A program made the translations under genes and the position numbers. Positions 41,201 to 60,389 of a stretch of 64,000 bases of DNA are shown here, piece after piece. The stretch is from Stomoxys calcitrans (lineage: Eukaryota > Arthropoda > Insecta > Diptera > Muscidae). Each line of letters starts with the position of its first letter. Position 1 is the stretch's first letter. The stretch is from assembly GCF_963082655.1 (NCBI RefSeq), contig NC_081553.1:37539474-37603473 (forward strand), in the 5' to 3' direction. Below the pieces are notes generated by a model that saw only the letters and a list, made by a program, of their open reading frames with translations, did not search any database and was not told the origin of the DNA.

Positions 41201-41422
41201 TAACAGCTGCAACCAAAAATTTCGCTAGAGGTGCATACACAGTATACGGTGCTTCCATTTTGATGATAAGACGTTATGAACCTCAAATGAAATATTCGTT
41301 GCCATAAGAAATACATGGACTTAACCTAAGCGAAATTTTCGGTTTGCTTTGTGTTGCAGGGTGACATTGATGTAATGATCGTTTTTCGCTGTTGAAACAA
41401 GGCAAAAATCTTAATGATAACA

Positions 41423-41660
41423 CAGGATTCACTGAATAAGGTTAAGCCAATCGATCAGCCGATATACTTTTTTTTTAATATTTGGCAGTACTTGGCATTG
41501 AGGATGTCAACTTGTTCTCTTTTTACATTCATTCTTTGTTTACGTTTTCTCCTATATGATGACATTTTCAATCGTCAGATTTGACATCCTTAATGATGTT
41601 TATGGGGCCTATCCACTTTGTGTTTTTGCATGTGACCTAACCTTCTATTAGTGAATCCTG
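41423..41660 (+). mobile_element. 238-bp MITE with 9-bp target duplication, copy A
   Basis: Ends CAGGATTCACTGAATAAGG and (complement) CAGGATTCACTAATAGAAGG. It is flanked by a perfect 9-bp direct repeat ATGATAACA at 41414-41422 and 41661-41669. No coding capacity. It is nearly identical to copy B at 41858, apart from homopolymer lengths and a base or two. Confidence 0.93.
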
Positions 41661-41857
41661 ATGATAACATAACACTTTAATATTTTTTTGCTTCAAAATC
41701 TTTTATCTAAAAAACTACGAAAAGTTTGCGAAACGCGAATATAGTACCAATCTTAATGGATTTGAAACAAGAGTGGCAAATTGCCCAAACAAATTAGGCT
41801 TAATTATGAGTGGCCTAATTTGTAGAGATGGGTTTCTACTGGGTAAATACCCAATGC

Positions 41858-42095
41858 CAGGATTCACTGAATAAGGTTAAGCCAAGCGATCAGCCGATAT
41901 ACTTTTTTTTTTAATATTTGGCAGTACTTGGCATTGAGGATGTCAACTTGTTCTCTTTTTACATTCATTCTTTGTTTACGTTTTCTCCTATATGATGACA
42001 TTTTCAATCGTCAGATTTGACATCCTTAATGATGTTTATGGGGCCTATCCACTTTGTGTTTTGCATGTGACCTAACCTTCTATTAGTGAATCCTG
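41858..42095 (+). mobile_element. 238-bp MITE with 9-bp target duplication, copy B
   Basis: Same ends and orientation as copy A. Flanked by a different perfect 9-bp direct repeat, ACCCAATGC, at 41849-41857 and 42096-42104. The two different target repeats show two separate insertions, not a tandem duplication. 9-bp duplications are usual for Mutator-like (MULE) transposases. Confidence 0.93.
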
Positions 42096-42104
42096 ACCCA
42101 ATGC

Positions 42105-42640
42105 TTGCCTATTTGGCTATTATTATTGGTCATTTTTTATCCGATTTCGATGAAATTTGACACAGTGTGTTCTGGTAGCCCCCAACTCATTCCTGTCAAA
42201 TGTGGTACAGATCGGACTATATTTCGATATAGCTGTCATATATACCGATCCTCGGATATTGTGTAATGAGCCTATAAAAGGAGCATTTTTCATCCTATTT
42301 CGATCAAATTTGGCACAGCGAGTTCCGGTACCACTCCAATGTACTCCTTTTTGTTGAATATCGTCAGGATCGGACCATATTTGAATAAAGCTGCCATATA
42401 TACTGATCTCCCGATATAGAGTATGAGCCCATAAAACGAGCTTTTTCCATCCGATGTTGATGAAATTTTTAACAGTCTATATTGCGGCTATATATAACTA
42501 AAATCCGATTTTATCGGATCAGAAGGTCAATTTTTTGAAAAATCTTTTTATACCCAAGATATCTGGAAAATTATAAACACCCATCGTTTGGGAATAAATG
42601 GGTAAATACCCGAATATTTACCCAAGTTACTGGGTAAATA
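42105..42640 (+). repeat. mini-me-like internal units
   Basis: Units with 'ccgatttcgatgaaatttga', 'gatatagctgtcatatatac' and 'gctgccatatatactgatct'. Neither the (GTCY)n core nor a 3' end is present. 'gggtaaatacccaatg'-type text flanks both sides (41840-41857 and 42600-42650). Confidence 0.6.
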
Positions 42641-43011
42641 CCCATCGCCCATCTTTACTAATTGGTTGTCTTTTCACAATCCCATTTGATTACATTTGAC
42701 AAACATGCATTGTGTCTACTCTTTGCTTCAGCTATGTAACGTGAATAACCCTATTGTTTTCGTTTTTCTCCTATTTCTGACATTCCCATCTTTTGTTGAT
42801 ATTGGGTCCGTGCTTGCTTATCGAAAATATTTATTCTATTATTTTTTGTGGTGTTTTTTGTTTTTTGAGTGTCCGTCTTTTTGTTAATTTGTTTTGATTG
42901 TTTGGGGTAAAATCAAAAATTGGTGGATATTTTAGCCTCAGTTCGTTCTGTGCTTTGCATCGTCGTCGTGGCGGCATTTCCCAGGAAGAAAAACAGCGTA
43001 GAGCAGATATT

Positions 43012-50432
<7,421 letters not shown>

Positions 50433-51700
50433 GCAACCATGCAAACAGGAATACACACAAAACGAAACCTTGCAGCAACCAATAACAGTAAGCCAGTGCC
50501 AGTAAGTGTTTGAATTTTCTACACAACTTTGTGAAGAATAGAAAAAATGAACACTGAACAAGGCTTCACTTGTTAGAAACACTTACACAGTAACATATTT
50601 TTGAAACCAACACTTCCAAAGCAAAAACGAACGTAAGGCGGTAAACGAACACAATAATACAAAAACAAAAACAACAACTAAAACGTTATAATATCTTAGA
50701 TTGTACAAGAACAAAAAACAAAATGCTTTAAGAAAGAGAAGAAACACATGCCATTTTATAAGATTTATTTTGTACATTTCCATTTCTTTGAAAGATACAA
50801 TAGGAAAGTCTTAGACACACACTATGGTTTAAGAATTTTTAATGAAACTCAGTGTTGCCTCCAAACCAATCAATCCACACTCATGTACACTACTTTTTGT
50901 TTTATTAATATTATATTGCTGTTTATTGTTTGAGTTATAAACTTTTAAAATGTATTTCTTGGATTATGTATTCATTTTGGTTTTGAAGTTTGGAACCCCT
51001 TTGCTATTTTAAACTTAAATTACCAAAATTGAAATAAATTCGGCTTTTTGCAGATTCATTTTTTTTTGGCTATGAATATCCAATGCATGTATGAAAGTTT
51101 AGATATGTTTTTAGCAAAAAGAAAACTCACAAAATATATTGAATGACAAACACAAATCTGAAGAAGAAGTTAAACATTTTTGAGAATCTTTCTGATGTTT
51201 CTGAATATGCCAAATATCTATATTCCATCTAAAATTGAGAATTACAGATCATCAAGAGCACCAGTAGTAACTTGCACCATTTATATGGTCATCAATTGCT
51301 TTGCTTAATCGTTTAAAACATTGAAAGAAAGAACATACAAGTCAATAAAAATGATATTCAAATTCAAATAGGTGTAATCGTAACTCTTTAAAGGACTTTA
51401 AAGCAATAAGAAAATTAATTTTTAATTTTTAATAAAAAGCAAATCAGGTATTTTAATCAGGAAGTAATTATTTTTAAAGTTATATATAATTCTTTATTGA
51501 CTAAGTTCTGAATCCAATATTAAAAGAATCCTTTTATAGCTTACTTTCACGTTGGCTATCACAGACCGTTTGTTCCATTAGCTAAACCTCATTTATATAT
51601 CCAAAAGCCTTGATCTTCCGCAATTTTTCATACACAATTTTTCCAAAAGCCTTGATCTTCCGCAATTTTTCATGAATTTTTGACACCAAGTTTTCGGTTT
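50433..51700. other. 3' flank of the acetyltransferase gene
   Basis: Likely includes the 3' UTR. AATAAA occurs at several places (for example near 51030, 'ttgaaataaattcg'). A 25-bp phrase 'ccaaaagccttgatcttccg' followed by 'caatttttcat' is duplicated in tandem at about 51600 and 51642. Confidence 0.4.
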
Positions 51701-51702
51701 CG

Positions 51703-51992
51703 AAGGCCATCATAGCGCAGAGGTAAGCATGTCCGCATTAGGTGCTGAACGCCTGGGTTCGCATCCTGGCGAGAACATCAGAACTCATCTCGCCAGCATT
51801 ATCCCTTCCTATGCCATGCCATTCCATGTAAAAATTTCTCCCCAAAGAAGTATCGTATTGCGTGCGGCTCGGCTATAAAAAGGAAGCCCCGTATTATTGA
51901 GCTTAAAACTTGAATCGGACAGTGCTCATTGATATGTGACAAGTTTGTCCCTTAATGGAATGTTCATGGGCAAATTTTCATTTGCAATTCGC
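51703..51992 (+). repeat. tRNA-derived SINE (copy 7, forward)
   Basis: Forward copy: head 'catagcgcagaggtaagcat' (A box), a B box with one change (GGTTCGCATCC), the body with a ~25-bp deletion after 'catctcgccagcatt', and the tail 'aatggaatgttcatgggcaa'. It is a good reference for reading the other copies. Confidence 0.9.
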
Positions 51993-52117
51993 GGGGTTTT
52001 TCTCCACTTGGTATTTTAATCAGAGATGCTTTAACCATAATGGCTATTTTCAAAAGACTTCTTAGCTGGAAAATTTTCATTCATTCTGACAACATGACCT
52101 AGCTAACCCAATCGTTG

Positions 52118-52460
52118 TTGTTTTAGCCACGTTTTCATGTGGAAGTGGCGATTCTCGTCAAGCTCTCTATGTGAGCAAGCTCGTTCCGGTCCAAAAGAAC
52201 AATCGCCGCGGGTACATGGTGGCCATTAGTTATTTAAAGACGCCAATAACTTGACAATAACATATCAAACATTATAGACACTCAGTACTTGTGCAAAAGC
52301 CGGTGCCACCCGACATCTCACGGAGACTCCACTCGATACCGCTGATTGTCCGCGACTGCAGTTACAGCTACTCCGTATGAAGCATTCCACTATCCGCAAC
52401 CTGTGGACGCGCCCGGTAGCTCGCAGCTAATCTTCTCGTGACAGCAATGAACACCACACA
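52118..52460 (+). repeat. ~400-bp interspersed repeat, forward copy
   Basis: 'gttgttgttttagccacgtt', 'catgtggaagtggcgattct', 'actcgataccgctgattgtc' and 'cctgtggacgcgcccggtag'. It ends at 'aacaccacacag'. Right 50 bp of the family missing. Confidence 0.7.
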
Positions 52461-52469
52461 GCCCACCTA

Positions 52470-53250
52470 ATCGTTGTATATTGATGCGTTGAACTATGCC
52501 AAAGTCGTCATACTGCTCTTGATTCAAACGACGCCAATAAGTTTTGCGAAGAATATTTCTTTCAAACACTCCAAGTACTCTATGCAACGAATGCATATTC
52601 ACACGACTACGCGGATTGGTGTTCATATGCGTTAATCAGATTACCAAATCCAGATAATGATCATGTACAAGGCCAGACAATTATTACACACATATGCTTA
52701 GTATGCATAGTGGCATGGGGCCGCTTAGCCTAGAGATAAGAATTAGAGTTTGAAAGAAGTGACTCTTTTCAAACTAATCTTCTGTATTGATACCATCTAC
52801 TTTGTTTTATCTCCATTTACTAGGTAAGGTCAGGTTATAATGACAGCTAGCAGTTAAGACTCAAATATTTTAGTCCATTGTGATACCTCAGAACAAGAGA
52901 AGGAATATGCCCTCTGGTGCACACTGTTAATCCAGTCACATAGCTTTAAAAAGCTCAATAACATGCGCATATTCGCATCCACTAGTTTAGACAAGTTTTC
53001 AAAGAAATAAGAACTTAAAGTCAAACTCCTTTTGCTTGCTCCCTTAACTTCACGGTAGTGGTTGCAGTAACTTTTGCCAATGGCTGTCGATGAGTATAAG
53101 ACCTGTTGCAGGAACTAAGGCTCTGAGATAAAGCAGGGAACTTAGGTCTTCAAAACAGGATAGAACTTAAGTGCCAGCATTCGTCACCATCTAGGCTCCG
53201 AGATAAGGCAGAGATCTTAGGTCTTCAAAAAAGGATGGAACTTAAGTCCC
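52470..53250. other. Unassigned DNA with a fragment of the second SINE family
   Basis: The segment 52870-52945 ('tccattgtgatacctcagaa', then 'aagagaaggaatatgccctc' and 'tggtgcacactgttaatcca') resembles the body-to-head region of the element at 7885-8036. A ~75-bp repeat 'ggctctgagataaagcaggg' / 'ggctccgagataaggcagag' occurs at 53120 and 53196. No gene seen. Confidence 0.4.
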
Positions 53251-53282
53251 CTCACAAATGTCTGCCTTCATTCGCCACCATC

Positions 53283-54835
53283 TAAACCTTAAGAAGTTGG
53301 GTTCCGCACCTGGACTCCTTCGGAAACCACCGTGGAGAGAGAGAGAGATTAGCATGACCCTTACGTTCTGCGACGCTGTACGTCTGGGCTCGAGTCCTGG
53401 AGAAAATATCAGAGCGAAAAAAAAAACAAAAAGTCGACCCTCTACAACTTCTTGCCATCGCACACCCTGCAGAAGTCCGCCTTTCCCTGTTCCCATTGCA
53501 AAGACGAAGACCTGGCTTTGATATGTGCACTCAGGATTTCTTTCAATAGTGTGAATTCATACTTCCTCAGCCCAGGGTTTGCGAAATCTTAAGAAGTTGG
53601 GTTACGCACCTGGCCTCCTTGGGAAGCCAACGCAGAGAGAGTTTACCATAACCGCTGACGTCCTATGACGCTGAACGCCTGCGCTCGAGTCCTGGAGAGA
53701 ACATCAGAGCGAAAAAAAAAAACAAAAAGTCGACCCTCTACAACTTCTTGCCATCACACACCCTGCAGAAGTCCGCTTTTCTCTGTTCCCATTGCAAAGA
53801 CGAAGACCTGGCTTTGATATGCGCACTCAGGATTTCTTTCAATAGTGTGAATTCATACTTCCTCAGCCCAGGGTTTGCGAAACCTTAAGAAGTTAGGTTT
53901 CGCACCTGGCCTCCTTCGGAAGCCAACGCAGAGAGAGTTTACCATAACCGCTGATGTCCTATGACGCTGAACGCTTGGGTTTGAGTACTGGAGAGAACAT
54001 AAGAGAGAGAAAAAAAAACAAAAGGTCGATCCTTTACAACTCCATTTCATTGCACACCCTGCAGAAGTCTGCCTCTCCCTGTCCTCAATGCAACGACGAA
54101 GGCCTGGCGTTGATATGTGCACTCAGAATTCCTTTTAGTAGTCTGAATTCGTACGTCCTCAGCCCAGGGTTTGCGAAACCTTAAGAAGTTGGGTTACGCA
54201 CCTGGCCTCCTTGGGAAGCCAACGCAGAGAGAGTTTACCATAACAGCTGACGTCCTATGACGCTGAACACCTGCGCTCGAGTCCTGGAGAGAACATCAGG
54301 GAGAAAAAAAAAACAAAAGGTCGACCGTCTACAACTTCTTCTTGTCATAGCACACTCTGCAGATGTCCGCCTCTCCCTGTCCTCATTACAACGACGAAGA
54401 CCTGGTGTTTATATGTGCACTCAGGATTCCTTTCAGTAGTCTGAAGTCATACTTCTTCCTGGGCTCGAGTCTTGGAGAGAACACCAGAGAAAAAAAGCAA
54501 AAGGTCGACCCTCTATAACTCCTTCTTGTCATTGAACACGCTCCAGAAGTCCGCCTATCCCTGTCCTTATTGCAACGACGAAGACCTGGCGTTGATATGT
54601 GCACTCGGGATTCCTTTTAAAGGGTGATTTTTTTGAGGTTAGGATTTTCATGCATTAGTATTTGACAGATCACGTGGGATTTCAGACATGGTGTCAAAGA
54701 GAAAGATGCTCAGTATGCTTTGACATTTCATCATGAATAGACTTACTAACGAGCAACGCTTGCAAATCATTGAATTTTATTACCAAAATCAGTGTTCGTA
54801 GTCTGAATTCATACTTCCTCATCCCAGGGTTTGGA
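53283..54835 (+). repeat. ~300-bp SINE-related tandem array
   Basis: Four full units start with 'ccttaagaagttgggtt' at about 53284, 53587, 53882 and 54178; a fifth is partial from about 54460. Each unit has 'gacgctgaacgcctgcgctc' plus 'gagtcctggagagaacatca', which resembles the anticodon-to-B-box half of the main SINE. An A-rich tract, 'aaagtcgaccctctacaact' and 'gcccagggtttgcg' follow. Units are about 85-95% alike. Confidence 0.85.
54617..54798 (+). mobile_element. 5' scrap of a Tc1/mariner-superfamily element nested in the array
   Basis: Breaks the fifth unit between 'gattccttttaa' and 'gtagtctgaattc'. After 'gggtgatttttttgaggtta' it carries an ATG at 54733 and the peptide MNRLTNEQRLQIIEFYYQNQ, a helix-turn-helix start typical of IS630/Tc1/mariner-like transposases. 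Everything beyond ~22 codons is missing. Confidence 0.6.
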
Positions 54836-56800
54836 AAACACACTGCCACAGGGTATTCACCACTTTTCAATCCCAAGCAACAGCCTACGCCACATTCGCA
54901 CGACTATCGCTAAAAGCGTTCAAACTCATACATGGGGAGGGCTCACCGATTCTGTAATACGAAATTAGCGATTCATACCTGGCCAGCTTGACGGCCGCCT
55001 CTTTCCGCCCGGCGTCCAGCAACGTCTCCGTATTCTAACCAATCTCGACCACAAGTTCCCCGACTTTAGAGCCTAATGACAGCTGATGACAGACAAATAG
55101 GATTTTTGAAAATTTTTAGCAGGCAATTTTCTACTGCTAATGAGAGTTTATATAGGAAAATTCGGTCTTGGTTTTGTATGTTCTTTCAATTTCATTTAAA
55201 GTTTTATGCGACACTCTTAGCATGTAACCGAATAAATGTTTGTTGCTTGTGTTATGATGACGTGGTGCTTGCTCAGATTTAAACTCACTCACTTTGCTGG
55301 TTCAATTCAGATATATTAGTAATTTATTTAAAATATGTAATATTTGGGAAAAAAAAATAAATTTAAAATCCAACATGGAAGACTTCTAAGATATGATTTA
55401 TTTTTTGGTTGTTATTTATTTTTAAGAATTAAATGCTTATATAGTTATGTTTACAATAATTCTTATGCCTAATTATTATTTACGATAGTATTAGGAGAAA
55501 ATCTCAGTAATGAAATATCAATTAAAAGTAATAGATCTTCCATTAGGCGTTTAGTAACGCGTTTATGCAATGAAAAAAACTGAATAATAATAATAATAAT
55601 AAAAACAATACAAAAATCTAAAAAATAAGTAAATAAACTTATAAATGATAAACCTTATGCATATCTAGTCTTTAACTTCCGCATAAGCAAAATTCTCAAG
55701 CAAAAAAATATGTTGTAAAAATAGATTTCAAAACTGCTCTCTTTCTCTATTTGCCGACTATATGTTAGAATTATACATTATACTGCTGTTGTATGCTCAT
55801 ACATATACTTATGATAAATAATAAACAATTATAATAAAAAATACCTATTGCAAAATGTAAGAAAAAATCCACTTCCTATCTGTAGAGAGGCAAAAATACA
55901 CCACAACAAAAAGCACAACCACAGAAAGGAATTAATCAAATTCACATTTCAAATGATTTTGATGTACATCCTATTAGCAAATTGTCTGCCATCGTTGTTG
56001 AGCCTGTCGACGGTGATACCAAAAAGGCGGCTATGACGACGAGTGGATGCTGCCAAAAAACCCACAAAGAGCCGAAAAAACAAACATTTTACATTTTTTG
56101 AATTCTAACACCATCAGAGCCATCATATATACATATACGTTGTTGTCATTTGCAACACAGTTTTATTGCCAAGTTCAAGTTCAAGATGCAGCACACATCA
56201 AAAAAAAGGCACATCCATTTGTCAACCTGCGCTGCTGCCGTGCTCCCCAGCCATACCCTGCAAAAGAAAAACAACCAAAAGGTATCCATCGCGTGCTTTT
56301 TGTCACCATGTGTTTGGGCACACATATAAAAAATGACGCTAAACTAAACGAAAGTAAGGCAAACAAAAAAATTCATAATGAATTTAAAAATAGACGTTTT
56401 TCAATTTTATTTGGCTGCCAACGCCAGCGTTTGTAGAAAATTTGTAAGATGTGCGCTCTTTGAGCCTAATAAGTATACAGATGAATGTTGTATTTTCATT
56501 TGGTTTTTTTTCATATCTCTTCTACCCCTTGAGTACTACAGACAATCAATGAATGCTTGTTCTGACAAAGAGCAATGTTAGTGGTTACCATTTTCTATTG
56601 AAAATGCGCCTTATCACTTCTTTAAATTCCTTAAATTGCAGTGTCTTATATGCTTTACTTAATTGGGGGGGACAGACAGATTGTAGTCTGGCATATATAT
56701 GTACACGAAAATAGAGAACTCTTATATATTGGGGTGGATGTTATCGGCGGAAGTTTATTTTATTCCCACCACCATTGGATGAGGGAAAACTAGTCTAATC
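54836..56800. other. AT-rich DNA, no gene recognised
   Basis: The segment 54840-55070 has a compositional shift to higher GC and may be an old retroelement scrap. 55300-56640 is strongly AT-rich with (ATA)n near 55590. The 129-codon + frame at 56047-56436 has no family features. Confidence 0.35.
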
Positions 56801-56805
56801 ATATC

Positions 56806-59113
56806 TTCTTCTTATATATAAAAACCAATTTGTGTTTGTTTGTTTGTGTGTCCCTTATAGACTCAGAACCGGCTGAACCGATTTTCTTGAAATTTCCACA
56901 GATGGTGCATAATGATCCCATGGTGAAAATAGGGTACTACATTTTTTGATATCTGAAGGGGGGCAGACTCTCCCAAAAATTTCAATATTTGTCCATGAAT
57001 ATTCTACTAAGGAACAGGGTAAAACTTCCATAATCCACATATCAATGAGTGCAGTTCGATTCAAGTTTTTTTAAGCTCAATGATAAGGGGCGTCCTTTTT
57101 AAAGCCGAGTCCGAACGGCGTGCCGTAGTGCGACACCTCTTTGGAGAGAAGTTTTACATGGCATAGTACCTCACAAATGTTGCCAGCATTAGGAGGGGAA
57201 AACCACCGTTGAAATTTTTTTCTGATGGTCTCGCCAGGATTCGCACCCAGGCGTTCAGCGTCATAGGCGGACATGCTAACCTCTGCGCTACGGTGGCCTC
57301 CTGGCGAGCCCTCCCCCTTACCCTTATTTTCAGAAACGCTAGATCTCAGAAATGGGTGGTGCGATTTAAGCCAAATTTTGTGTGCTCTCTTATAGTAACC
57401 TAAAAACAAAAATTTGGTATCCAAATTTCGGATGGAGTACCTAGGGGGGGGGGGGGGCCGCCCCACCCCCAAAACTTACGAAATATTTAAAATATAGACA
57501 AATCACGACAATATTGGATTCAATTGAAAGGTATTTAAGATTAGAAAACGTATCTGATATCCAATTGTCGGACCAAGTGTTTGGGGGACCACCCCAACCC
57601 CCAAAACACCTCTAAATCGGACATATTTTCCGACCATGGCAATATGGGACCCAAATGGAAGGTATTTAAGAGTAAAATACGAATCTCATATTCAAATGTG
57701 GGACCAAGTTTTTGGGGGTTCACCCCTTCCCCAAAACACACCAATATGGGGCTTAAATAAAACACAAATCTGACATCAATATTCGGGAAAAGTGTTCATG
57801 GGGCCACCCCAACCCCATAACACCACCCAAATAGGAAGTATTTGCTGACCATTGCAATATGAGACTCAAATGAGAGGTTTTTATAGAGTAAAACACGAAT
57901 CTGATATCTAAGCCAAGTCATTGAGTGGCCGCCCCATACCCCAAAACACCCTGCAAAACGGTCATGTTTGCCGACTATGGAGAAATGGAACTTAAATGAA
58001 AGGTATTTGGGAGTAGACTATGAATCTGATATCAACATTCGGGACCAACTGTCTAGGGGACATCCCACCACCATAACAACCCCCAAATAGGACGTATTTG
58101 CTCACCAAGACAATTTGGGTCTTCAAGACAGTGCAGCTCGATATTAATAGTTTTTAGGTTCCACACCCCAAACTGGACATATTTGACGGCTTTTGCAATA
58201 AGGGATTTAAATGAATGGTATTTGAGATTAGAAAACGAATATGATATCCAATTTTGAGGCCAATGGCAATATGGGGTTCAAATAAATGATATATAGATAT
58301 ATAAGAATAGAGCACGTTGCTGATATATTTTCAGGGCTTAGTGTTTGGGGGACCACCCCACTCCAAAAACACCCCTAAATCGGGCATATTTACCGACTAT
58401 GTCAATGCGCGGCTTAAATGAAAGTTATTGGGGGCAGAGCAAGAATTGATACCCACCTTCGGGGCCAATTTTCTGGGAGTCTACCCCTTTCCATAAATTG
58501 ACCACAAACAGCAATTATTTACTGACCATCGCAATATGGGGCTCAAATAAAGGTATTTGGGAGTTGAATACGAATATCCAAATGTGGGATCATGTATTTG
58601 GGGCACCGCTCCTTCCCCATAAACCCACCAAATGGTAAAAATTTTCCGACCACGCCAATGTGTGGCTCATTTGAGGTATTTGAGATTAGGAAACTAATTT
58701 GACAACCAATTTTGGAGCCAAGTGTTTGGGAGATGCCTCACGCTATAAACTATACTTAATCCAATGGCAATATGGGGTTTAAATAAATGGTATTTTAGAC
58801 AAAAGCACAGGGCCAAGTGTCTAGGGGACCACCTCACCCTCGAAAACACTCCTAAATCGAAGATCATGATAATTTCTTTTTCGAATGGCATTAAACCCTC
58901 CGAGCGAATTCGTGGTCCAATAAAGATCATATGGGATTCAGATAAAGGCACTTATATTGTTATACTGTTAGTCTAGCGATATACATATACTATTTTCGTA
59001 GCATGGTATTTCACTGAAAGCTGTTTAATAGTCGAAAAAAATATTCAAAGGATAATTTTGTTCTATATAAAGTAAAAGAAGGCACAGCGGAGCGGGCCCG
59101 GTTCAGCTAGTCG
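56806..59113 (+). repeat. G-rich interspersed element with degenerate tandem units
   Basis: Starts 'cttatatataaaaaccaatt', then 'gaaccggctgaaccgatttt', and ends 'agcggagcgggcccggttca' plus 'gctagt'. This start and end style is common to non-autonomous (Helitron-like) insect repeats as I recall them. Between lie about nine degenerate units with 'ggggaccaccccaccc', 'ccaaaacacccctaaatcgg' and 'caatatggggctcaaat'. A run of 14 G lies at 57444-57457. A SINE is nested at 56983-57303. Confidence 0.65.
56983..57303 (-). repeat. tRNA-derived SINE, full length (copy 8), nested
   Basis: Tail at 56985 ('caatatttgtccatgaatat'), B box region near 57240 with a change ('ggattcgcacc' complement) and A box near 57290. 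Inserted in the G-rich element. Confidence 0.88.
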
Positions 59114-59286
59114 TTTATAAAATTTCTAAATATCATTTGGCGACCCTATAAATATATGTTTTTGTGGTCTAAAAATGTTTGCAGCAGCGTCGAGTCCATC
59201 CGTGTCTTACAATAACGATAGCCTTCAATGATATTTGTAATATTGAACAGATTATTTGTTTTTTAATGTAAGTCGATATCTGTTCT

Positions 59287-59472
59287 TCGTTGTTGTTGTT
59301 GTATCAGCGTGTTATATACTGAGGTGGCAGCCCTTGTCGATGAAGGAGTCCATGGGGTCAATCCGGTAGGAACAACCGGTAGCAGTGTGTTGTATACCGA
59401 GGTGGCAGCTCTTGTCGATGAAGGACTTCATCGGATCAATCAGGTAAGTATAATCGGCTGCCATGGGATTGA
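59287..59472 (+). repeat. 117-bp GTT-headed repeat, two tandem copies
   Basis: First unit: 'cgttgttgttgttgtatcag', 'gaggtggcagcccttgtcga', 'ggggtcaatccggtaggaac'. Second unit begins 'tagcagtgtgttgtataccg' at 59380 and ends 'cggctgccatgggattg' at 59467. Confidence 0.75.
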
Positions 59473-59479
59473 GATCGGC

Positions 59480-60175
59480 TCGTATTTCGATATAGCTTCT
59501 ATAGAAACTTATCCTCCAATTTGGCTTTTTTGCTCCTAAAAGCCTGAAACTTTGGTTTGAGTTTATGACCCCAGTATATTTTCTTTCAACACTTAATTTA
59601 CTATCTCGCCTGCTCAAAGTTCGCCGACAAAGGATCTAAACGTGAAAATCAGGTGATAATTATATTACTTTCTTACTTTAATTGGCTATAACAGAACATT
59701 TGTTCCACTAGACGAAAGTAGAATAACTTTCCAAATAACTTTACATACAAAAATTTGGCTACAATAACAATATTAAAGAGATCGCACGATAAAGTGCCTC
59801 CCTTTCTGTAACCTCGTTTGGTATTGTACGATTCGCAGAGGTCGTTTCCAATTTTAACCGAAGGACGTGTCAGCTAGCGCCTGCAATTTCTATAAATAAA
59901 TTTTACAGTGGTACCAAACTCAGCATTGACCTTAGATTTTAATACTTCACATGGCGCGCTCGAGAGTAATTTTTATGCGATGACTTTTTACTCTGTACTT
60001 AGCACACACTTTCTTATGTTAGGGACATTGTATGCTGAGGCTGCAATCATCGGGTATGACTTCATCTAGCCAGACCGCGCAAACGAGCTGATGTATATGC
60101 CTTATTAGCGTGTTGCCTCCAGGCCATGGCGACAACCACAAATGTACATGTACAACAACCACAAATCATACGGGA
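59480..60175. other. No recognised gene
   Basis: Unique-looking sequence, no coding or RNA signal seen. A weak mini-me-like phrase ('gagatcggctcgtatttcga') lies at 59470-59520. Confidence 0.35.
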
Positions 60176-60179
60176 CAAT

Positions 60180-60385
60180 CGGCCATCTTGCCATCAAGCT
60201 GATCGACGTTTTGCCGACACACCCAAACAAATGTGGGTGCGTGTGCGCACATGAGCAGAGAATATGCGAGAAAGAAGATAACAACAAAGAGCATGCAAAT
60301 AAAAATCTGACATCTTAATACTATCAAACCTGGCCGGCTGCTAACAGCTGTTCGCTCGAGACCACCTGTTTAAATTCGCCTTGCC
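60180..60385 (+). repeat. Interspersed (GT)-rich repeat, forward copy
   Basis: 'gccatcttgccatcaagctg', 'gtgggtgcgtgtgcgcacat', 'agaatatgcgagaaagaaga', 'ccggctgctaacagctgttc'. Matches 40985-41200. Confidence 0.7.
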
Positions 60386-60389
60386 TCCT

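Noticed and set aside
56047..56436. 129-codon + frame
   Set aside because: No recognisable domain, AT-rich context, no splice or promoter support.
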